Source of the DNA: CAKVOD01 sp964489405
GTDB lineage: Bacteria; Bacillota; Clostridia; Christensenellales; UBA1242
Assembly: GCA_964489405.1 (NCBI GenBank)
Contig: CAZAYL010000010.1
Location: forward strand, 1 to 37,676
Length of the DNA stretch: 37,676 nt
Reading direction: 5' to 3'
Each line of letters starts with the position of its first letter. Position 1 is the stretch's first letter. The position numbers were made by a program, and so were the translations under genes. Positions 1 to 5,613 of this stretch are shown piece after piece. A model generated the notes under the pieces. That model saw only the letters and a list, made by a program, of their open reading frames with translations, was not told the origin of the DNA and searched no databases.

Positions 1-415
1 CTTGACAACGTCGCAATCTCCCGGAAGGGGTCGCGGTTGGTTATGGGCGAATATGTACTTTGACCGCGCTAGCTATCAACAGCAGTGCGCTTTCGCACAC
101 GCGGTAGCATAATAAGGATTGATTTTATCATCGTGCTGACGCGTGGCAAGCTGTGGGGCGCGATACCGCACGCGTGGCACGCGGTTCGCGAGATTCCTAC
201 GCTTCATCAAACCCTACAATGCGGGTTTGATTTTCGCTCTGAATGACCCAAGATAAGTACTTGTACCACTTTAATAATAAGGAATTATTTTATTATAGTA
301 GTACTAATACTACTTCAACAACGCTGAATGACTTTAAGTTAGTACTTGTACTTGCTTTTTAAGATATTGTTTTATTCTATTGTCATTTTGTCATTATGAT
401 TTGTGTACAACTTTA
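1..415. other. Gene-free region with GC-rich hairpins
   Basis: I see no convincing gene here. Bases 1-175 are clearly richer in G and C than the rest of the window. They hold two strong foldbacks. ACCGCG (63-68) pairs with CGCGGT (100-105) and encloses a GTGCG/CGCAC hairpin (85-98). ACGCGTG (139-145) pairs with CACGCGT (169-175). A third perfect hairpin joins 206-214 to 223-231, and AGTAGTA/TACTACT at 297-314 forms a fourth. In frame 1, bases 1-60 read open to a TGA at 61-63, which could be the tail of an upstream gene, but 20 codons are too few to judge. A small structured RNA or a decayed mobile repeat are both possible. Confidence 0.4.
237..351. repeat. Two copies of a ~30-bp imperfect direct repeat
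   Basis: The segments 237-266 and 322-351 share CTGAATGAC, then AAG, then AGTACTTGTAC at matching spacing, with several mismatches between. The words GAGATTCCTACGCTTC (190-205) and CGCTCTGAATGAC (235-247), with a perfect hairpin between them, resemble short dispersed intergenic repeats seen in many bacterial genomes. That resemblance is from memory, not from a search. Confidence 0.4.
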
Positions 416-475
416 TTATACTACATCCAAACACAAAAAAAAATGAAAAAATATAAAAAAATATAAAAAAAACGA

Positions 476-504
476 TTGACATAGACAATAAAATTTGTTA
501 TAAT
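476..504 (+). promoter_or_regulatory. Promoter of tRNA-Asn
   Basis: TTGACA (476-481) and TATAAT (499-504) are both perfect consensus boxes separated by 17 bases. The tRNA begins 18 bases after the -10 box, so transcription should start just before the gene. Confidence 0.88.
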
Positions 505-522
505 AACGGAGCAATGAGATAT

Positions 523-597
523 TCCTCGATAGCTCAGCGGTGGAGCACTCGGCTGTTAACCGATAGGTCGTAGGTTCAAATCCTACTCGGGGAGCCA
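523..597 (+). tRNA. tRNA-Asn (GTT)
   Basis: This is a complete cloverleaf with encoded CCA. The acceptor arm TCCTCGA (523-529) pairs with TCGGGGA (587-593) using one G-U pair, the T arm is GTAGG/CCTAC, and the anticodon loop CTGTTAA gives anticodon GTT, reading Asn codons. It has its own consensus promoter and a strong terminator. The archaeal-type AspRS at 24583-25872 may be the enzyme that charges it, with Asp, if Asn-tRNA is made by amidation in this organism. The reverse strand gives an open frame containing APRVGFEPTTYRLTAE, a well-known artefact of translating this tRNA backwards, not a gene. Confidence 0.97.
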
Positions 598-603
598 AAA
601 CAA

Positions 604-633
604 CCCAGTACTTGCAAAAGTACTGGGCTTTTT
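604..633 (+). terminator. Terminator of tRNA-Asn
   Basis: A perfect 9-bp stem (CCCAGTACT at 604-612 with AGTACTGGG at 619-627) is followed by CTTTTT. It starts seven bases after the CCA. Confidence 0.85.
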
Positions 634-681
634 GCTTGCAATAGCTATTTTTATCACTCTTTGCTACCTTTGGCGACTCGA

Positions 682-724
682 GATAGGTACGCATTGCGCG
701 AATAATCCTACTCGGGGAGCCAAA
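682..724 (+). pseudogene. Truncated tRNA-Asn remnant
   Basis: This is a broken second copy of the tRNA. Its 3' part from AATCCTAC to CCA matches the intact gene exactly. The stretch before it keeps only GATAGGT and then diverges, so anticodon arm, D arm and 5' acceptor strand are missing. It cannot fold into a tRNA. Confidence 0.7.
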
Positions 725-754
725 ACAACCCGAAAGTTTAGTACTTCGGGTTGT
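725..754 (+). terminator. Hairpin after the tRNA remnant
   Basis: A perfect 10-bp stem joins ACAACCCGAA (725-734) to TTCGGGTTGT (745-754), and a T-run follows about 13 bases later. It differs in sequence from the first terminator, so the remnant probably carried its own. It may instead serve dut on the other strand. Confidence 0.55.
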
Positions 755-829
755 TTGATGGCGGGACTTTTTTTGATATAGATAATTTGATTTCATTCAG
801 TTTTTGTTTCCGCAACGCTAATAATGAAA

Positions 830-1276
830 TCATTTTTCGACTGTGCTTCCGAATCCGCCGACGCGTTCGGCATTTATTTCTCCTTCATTATCAACTTTCA
901 AAAACGTTGTGAAAATTCCTTGTCCTATTTTATCCCCACACTTAATCTCATATGGCTCATTACTTAAATTCCTAAGCATAAAGCCGATATTCCCTTCATT
1001 ACTAGCATTATTGTAGTAATCCGCGTCGATGATTCCAATTCCGTTGGCAAGCACAATTCCGCGTTTTCCCATTCCACTGGTTGAACAAAGAATCAACACT
1101 TCGTTTTCACCAAAACACGCTTTGATGTCAGTAAAGATGAGTTTTGCAGTATTCGGCTCAATTATAGCATCTATTGGAGAATAAAAGTCATATCCTGCGG
1201 ACGCCTTTGTCGCGCGGTTTGGCATTTTTATTGCGCCATTGCTTTTCCTATTATTTACAATTTCAAATTTTCTCAT
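830..1276 (-). CDS. dut: dUTP diphosphatase (dUTPase)
   Basis: The enzyme splits dUTP to dUMP and pyrophosphate, keeping uracil out of DNA and feeding thymidylate synthesis. The 148-residue protein shows the five motifs of trimeric dUTPases: ATKASAGYDFYS near the start, CSTSGMGKRGI, GIGIIDADYY with the catalytic Asp region, GDKIGQGIF, and the glycine-rich C-terminal arm GGFGSTVEK. An upstream in-frame ATG would add 24 residues, but AGGAGG sits seven bases before the ATG at 1276, which also fits the usual family N terminus. It lies 75 bases after the sulfatase gene on the same strand and may be cotranscribed. Identity is firm from the motifs. Confidence 0.93.
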   Translation of the reverse strand: MRKFEIVNNRKSNGAIKMPNRATKASAGYDFYSPIDAIIEPNTAKLIFTDIKACFGENEVLILCSTSGMGKRGIVLANGIGIIDADYYNNASNEGNIGFMLRNLSNEPYEIKCGDKIGQGIFTTFLKVDNEGEINAERVGGFGSTVEK

Positions 1277-1351
1277 ACTTCCTCCTAAATCGCTTTTTAA
1301 ATTATTATTTGCAAAAAAATGAAATTTTGATTGAAATTTTTCAATCATTCA

Positions 1352-3328
1352 TCATTTGCGCGCTACATCTTTAAAATAATTATAACGATAAATTAATTCA
1401 ATATACTCTTGTTTTTTGTAATAAGCGACTATTCTTGATTTAAAAACCTCGACATCTTCCGCCGTCAATGAGTTGTCAAGTATTACGACGTCGTCAATAT
1501 TGTTAGTGAATAACTTGTCGGTATACATTCCACTAAGTGATGACACAAACACTGATTTCTCGATGTCAGAAGAAAACAAACTATAGCCTTGTGTGAGCGT
1601 AGTGTTGTACTCTATTCCCAATAAGTCGCAAATTGTAGGATATATGTCATAAGTATTACAAAAAGTGTGATCCACGCCCCCGCCAATTGCGTCGTTGTAG
1701 ATAATCATCGGCAAATGATAGAGTTCAGTATTCTCATAACTATCTTTTGCGATATTTTTCATCTTGTAGCATAGGTTGGAATAGTAACAATTGTGATCGG
1801 CGTACATCACAACCGTTGTAGTGTCCAGAATATTTAATTCGGCAAGCCTTTCAAAAATTTTTTGCACCATTTTATCCGTGTCCATACAAGCCGATTTAAA
1901 ATGTTTGAGTATTTCTAAATCTTTCTTGTTTTGCGGTAAGGAAAATTCGCCAGTCCCGTCGATATATTCTTCATATAGTCCAAAATTCGCATTTACGTAT
2001 TCTAAGTTATCAGTCAAATGTTTGTTGTTATAGTCGTACGCGCCGTGCGTTGTAATTGTTGTATAAAAACTGAAAAATTGCTTATTCTCTGGAATAAATT
2101 CATCCATCATATTGTCAATGTATTCACTATCTAATATCCAATCATTAAACTCTTTGGTTTTATTTTCGAGTGTGCAATCTTCGATAGCGTATACATTTTC
2201 AAATCCTAGCGCGACATTGACATTTTCTCGGTCATAGAATTTCTTTGTATACCCGTGGAAATAATTCACAGCACTATTTTCGCTCGCATTTGCTTTGTAT
2301 AAATTTGGTAGCGAATAAGGGGTTGTCAACCCAACGCTAGAGTTATATCCACTTAGTAATTTATCGTTAGGAATATGCCCAAGTAGTGAAATTTCTTCAC
2401 TGATATTTGTTTTGTTGCGCGCGTAAAAATTGTCATAATATTTCGCAATCCCTGTTCCGTTTTTGATACTATATAAATACGGAGTAAAAATTGGGTCGAT
2501 TGCAAAATCATCAAAACTTTCGAGCATAATGACAATCAAATTATCGCCCGCGCCAACTCCAGTCATATCATTTGTCATCGCAAGACTGCTTTGCCCACTT
2601 GATAAATAATTCTCAATAATTTTGCGTGTTTCATCCCTCATTTTACCATCGGAAAAAATATAATTGCTCAAATTTTTTAGATAAAAGCCATATGTACCAA
2701 ATCGCTTTATTGATTCGGTTTTTAAAAACATATTGTTCCACAACTCTTCATCTGTGGTAACCGATTTTTGTTCTACTTCACTTGATGTTGCACTAACTAC
2801 ATTGATACTACTTACAAACAAACTTGTCCCGAGTATTTGAAATGATAAAAACATTGCTAAAATAACTGCGATGCGTCCTTTTTTTGTCAAAATAATCACT
2901 TTGTCAAGATTTTTTCGCAAATAACACGCAATAACAATGAAACCAACAAAAATTGCAATATTTAGAAGTATAATACCAAAATCTAAGAATTCAAATCTAA
3001 ATGCGTTGAATCCCTCGTGCCCTAAATTGAGCATAGACAAACTGAATACGTCTCCAAAAACATTGTAGATTGTATCATTGACAATGTTCATCGACACTTG
3101 AATTAGTAAAAAAAATGATGCCAAACAAATCCAGCCCTTACTCCCTGTCGGAATCAAAAACAATATGCCCAAAAAAATTGCAATCACCGCCAAGTCGAAC
3201 AAAAAATACGTTGGCAAAACACCAATACCCAGCGTCAAAAAATTGACCATTTCCAAAATCACAGCAAATACAACAAACATCGCGGGAAATATCCACTCGC
3301 GCATAAATAAACTTTTAATATTTTGCAT
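1352..3328 (-). CDS. LTA synthase-like membrane sulfatase
   Basis: This is probably a lipoteichoic-acid-synthase-type enzyme that moves glycerol-phosphate from phosphatidylglycerol onto a growing chain outside the membrane, releasing diacylglycerol. The 658-residue protein has about five N-terminal membrane segments, then an extracellular sulfatase-fold domain. Visible active-site residues are Glu270 in IMLESFDDF, the likely nucleophile Thr307 in RNKTNISEE, TTHGAY, and Asp511-His512 in YADHN. The reading frame stays open 240 bases further upstream, but that stretch lies inside the kinase gene; ATG 3328 with AAAGGG ahead gives a normal N terminus. The start overlaps the kinase stop by 14 bases, suggesting translational coupling. 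Transfer of another phospholipid head group, as in relatives that modify glycans, cannot be excluded. Confidence 0.87.
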   Translation of the reverse strand: MQNIKSLFMREWIFPAMFVVFAVILEMVNFLTLGIGVLPTYFLFDLAVIAIFLGILFLIPTGSKGWICLASFFLLIQVSMNIVNDTIYNVFGDVFSLSMLNLGHEGFNAFRFEFLDFGIILLNIAIFVGFIVIACYLRKNLDKVIILTKKGRIAVILAMFLSFQILGTSLFVSSINVVSATSSEVEQKSVTTDEELWNNMFLKTESIKRFGTYGFYLKNLSNYIFSDGKMRDETRKIIENYLSSGQSSLAMTNDMTGVGAGDNLIVIMLESFDDFAIDPIFTPYLYSIKNGTGIAKYYDNFYARNKTNISEEISLLGHIPNDKLLSGYNSSVGLTTPYSLPNLYKANASENSAVNYFHGYTKKFYDRENVNVALGFENVYAIEDCTLENKTKEFNDWILDSEYIDNMMDEFIPENKQFFSFYTTITTHGAYDYNNKHLTDNLEYVNANFGLYEEYIDGTGEFSLPQNKKDLEILKHFKSACMDTDKMVQKIFERLAELNILDTTTVVMYADHNCYYSNLCYKMKNIAKDSYENTELYHLPMIIYNDAIGGGVDHTFCNTYDIYPTICDLLGIEYNTTLTQGYSLFSSDIEKSVFVSSLSGMYTDKLFTNNIDDVVILDNSLTAEDVEVFKSRIVAYYKKQEYIELIYRYNYFKDVARK

Positions 3329-4202
3329 AAATTTTAATCCCTTTACTAATAACTTCCATTTCAAAATCTCCCACGCATCCTCTTTCTCCATCGCAATTGA
3401 CGACGGCATCACATTTGACTTTCGCCCTTGAAATATTGAACATTGCGACGTGTTTTGAACATCGGACTTTATTAATTCCACACAAGAACATCTTGAAAAT
3501 ACGCATTTTTGTGCCAAAACTGATTTTCTTTTTCTTTTCAAGAAATATGACAACATCAGCTCGCCCATCTTGCAAGTCGGCGGGTTTATTAAACTTCATC
3601 CCTGCGACATATTTCGAATTGGTAATAAGCATAAGTGCCGTCTTACCACAAAGAGTTTGCCCATCTCCTTCAAATTCAAAATCATATGCTTTTGCAGTAA
3701 AAAAATCTTTAACCCCTTTGAATACATACGCCATTTTGCCAACTCTACGCTTTATTGATTGTTTTGTTTCATAACTAGATAAAGTAAATAATCCAAATCC
3801 GCACACGTAAATTGCGTATCTATCATTAATTTTCATTACATCGTATTCAAAAGGTTGGCCATTTATTATAATGTCAAGTGCTCCTTTAATGCGCCTTGGT
3901 ATGCGCAAGGTATGTGCCACATCATTGACTGTTCCGCTTGGGATATACCCAATCGCGGGCGCATTTTCTTTTTCGACAAGCGCTGACACTGCTTCGTTGA
4001 CTGTGCCATCTCCACCAGATATTACAATGCAGTCATATTTGAAATAGCATTCTTCAATTATCTCAGTTAAATGCCCCGCATACTCAGTTTCGCGATAATC
4101 AACAATGTCAAATTTTGATTTCAATCTATTTACTATATAATCTTTATTCTTGACTATTGTTCCACGTCCACTGTTGGGGTTTGCGACAAACAAACATTTC
4201 AT
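3315..4202 (-). CDS. Diacylglycerol kinase family lipid kinase
   Basis: It probably phosphorylates diacylglycerol to phosphatidic acid at the membrane. The roughly 295-residue protein has the family features: an N-terminal VANPNSGRG loop, the nucleotide-binding GGDGTVNE, and PSGTVNDVAH. In Bacillus, DgkB recycles the diacylglycerol left by LTA synthase, and here the LTA-synthase-like gene directly follows and overlaps this one, which fits the same cycle. The start is uncertain. ATG 4202 gives the usual family N terminus but has GGA touching it, and ATG 4220 adds six residues and has only a distant purine run. Confidence 0.87.
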   Translation of the reverse strand: MKCLFVANPNSGRGTIVKNKDYIVNRLKSKFDIVDYRETEYAGHLTEIIEECYFKYDCIVISGGDGTVNEAVSALVEKENAPAIGYIPSGTVNDVAHTLRIPRRIKGALDIIINGQPFEYDVMKINDRYAIYVCGFGLFTLSSYETKQSIKRRVGKMAYVFKGVKDFFTAKAYDFEFEGDGQTLCGKTALMLITNSKYVAGMKFNKPADLQDGRADVVIFLEKKKKISFGTKMRIFKMFLCGINKVRCSKHVAMFNISRAKVKCDAVVNCDGERGCVGDFEMEVISKGIKIYAKY

Positions 4203-4285
4203 TCCTATACTATACACCATTTTTAAAAAAAACGCAACTCTTTGCCATATTTTAGCTTTTAATTATTGCATTTTATCAATAATTT

Positions 4286-4307
4286 GTACAACTTAAATTG
4301 TATAATT
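4286..4307. promoter_or_regulatory. Palindrome in the dagK/phosphatase control region
   Basis: An imperfect palindrome, roughly GTACAA-TTAA-TTGTAT with one unpaired position, sits in the divergent intergenic region about 85 bases before the phosphatase promoter. It is the size of an operator. No regulator can be named, and AT-rich DNA makes such palindromes fairly common. Confidence 0.25.
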
Positions 4308-4388
4308 TGTAACTTTCATAATTTATCTTTAAAAACACCTTGCTATATTCACAATATTATCATAAAATGGAAATTGATTATTTTTTTG

Positions 4389-4417
4389 TTGATTTTTTAT
4401 GATTAAAATGATAAAAT
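4389..4417 (+). promoter_or_regulatory. Promoter of alkaline phosphatase gene
   Basis: TTGATT (4389-4394) and TAAAAT (4412-4417) are 17 bases apart. An AAGGAG ribosome site follows before the ATG at 4446. Confidence 0.55.
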
Positions 4418-4445
4418 AATTTTAAAATTAAGGAGTTTAACCATA

Positions 4446-5564
4446 ATGAATAAAATCGCAAAAATAAGCATTTCTCTTGCAATAGTTTTTGTAGTTATAT
4501 TTTTGTCGGCACTCGGCGCGTACCTAGCTGTACAAAAAGATAGACAAAATCAATTAAACAAGAACGACTTTTCAAAATACGTAAATTTTGCATCTAGAAC
4601 AGTGCTATTTATTGGCGATGGTATGGGCGAAAATCATATAAAGAACGCGGAAATATATAATGGCACACCATCGTTTATATCAAGCTTTGCAACGCAAGGG
4701 TTTGTAACAACTTTTTCTAACAGTATGATATCCCCTACAGACAGTGCGGGGGCTGGAAGCGCTCTTGCGTGTGGAAAAAAATTTGATAATGGCGAAGTTT
4801 CACGCCACAAAGGCATTGATATAAAAAACATAAGTGAATATGCTAAGGATATGGGCTTTGGCGTTGGCATTGTAACAACTGATTCACTATCGGGTGCAAC
4901 TCCTGCTTGTTTTTCTTCACACGCAACAAATCGTGGAGATACTGAAGACATAATAAGTGGGCAAATCAATAGCAATATTGATTTATTCCTTGGAGCAGGC
5001 GCAAATACATATAATGATTATAAAACACATTTTGAGAACAAAGGTTATACTTTTGTAAATGATTACTCATTATTAAACAATACAAATACTAAAATTATTG
5101 GAAGCTTCGAAAATATCCCCGCAAAAGATGGGCTTAATGCTACCCCAACGCTCGAAATGTTGACAACTTTTGCAATTGAATTTTTGGAAACAAACTTTGC
5201 AAATGGATATTTCTTGATGATTGAGGGTGCACACATCGACAAAAAAAGTCACGCGAATGAAATCTTACCAATGATTGAATATTTGACAAGTTTCGACAAC
5301 TCTGTTCAATATGTAGCGAATAAATTTGACGCACTTGACGATACCGCCGTTATCGTAACCGCTGACCACGAGACGGGTGGTTTAAAACTTGCAACAACTA
5401 AAGCAAATATTCAAAATTCACTATACACTAGTAGTGGACACTCAAGTAAAAATGTTCCATATTTTGTTAAATTATCCCAAAATCGCGCAAAAAATTTTAC
5501 ACTTCCTACAACTATTGATAATACTGACATTTTTAAGCTTTGCAAAGCCATTCTTGTTGGCTAA
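4446..5564 (+). CDS. Membrane-anchored alkaline phosphatase
   Basis: It hydrolyses phosphomonoesters outside the cell. The 372-residue protein begins with an uncleaved-looking signal anchor (residues 8-28), then an alkaline phosphatase fold. Key residues visible are metal ligand Asp58 in FIGDGMG, the nucleophile Ser100 in PTDSAGAGSALACGKK, His159 and Arg163 in SSHATNRGD, IEGAHIDKKSHAN, VTADHETGG and SGHSS near the end. It is shorter than E. coli PhoA, as is common for Gram-positive forms. The start is set by TTAAGGAG ahead of ATG. It is divergent from the lipid kinase and converges with the reverse transcriptase fusion, whose stop is 49 bases away. I see no clear terminator in that gap. Confidence 0.92.
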   Translation: MNKIAKISISLAIVFVVIFLSALGAYLAVQKDRQNQLNKNDFSKYVNFASRTVLFIGDGMGENHIKNAEIYNGTPSFISSFATQGFVTTFSNSMISPTDSAGAGSALACGKKFDNGEVSRHKGIDIKNISEYAKDMGFGVGIVTTDSLSGATPACFSSHATNRGDTEDIISGQINSNIDLFLGAGANTYNDYKTHFENKGYTFVNDYSLLNNTNTKIIGSFENIPAKDGLNATPTLEMLTTFAIEFLETNFANGYFLMIEGAHIDKKSHANEILPMIEYLTSFDNSVQYVANKFDALDDTAVIVTADHETGGLKLATTKANIQNSLYTSSGHSSKNVPYFVKLSQNRAKNFTLPTTIDNTDIFKLCKAILVG

Positions 5565-5613
5565 AAATGTGATGACTATTATGCTCAACAAAAATAGTGT
5601 CTATTACATAATT

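Larger units (their letters stand above)
579..731 (+). repeat. 28-bp direct repeat of the tRNA-Asn 3' end
   Basis: Bases 579-606 (the end of the T loop, the acceptor 3' strand, CCA and nine flanking bases) recur identically at 704-731, with a period of 125 bp. Duplication of a tRNA 3' end is the usual footprint of integrase-mediated insertion. It could also come from unequal recombination between tandem tRNA genes. No integrase lies nearby. Confidence 0.85.

Noticed and set aside
416..796. 126-codon minus-strand ORF across the tRNA
   Set aside because: Its middle is the backward translation of tRNA-Asn and its repeat (APRVGFEPTTYRLTAE), a known artefact; the rest is AT-rich noise.
5565..5613. 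Possible terminator between alkaline phosphatase and RT fusion
   Set aside because: Only GACTATT/AATAGTGTC with bulges is found and there is no T-run, so it is not listed.
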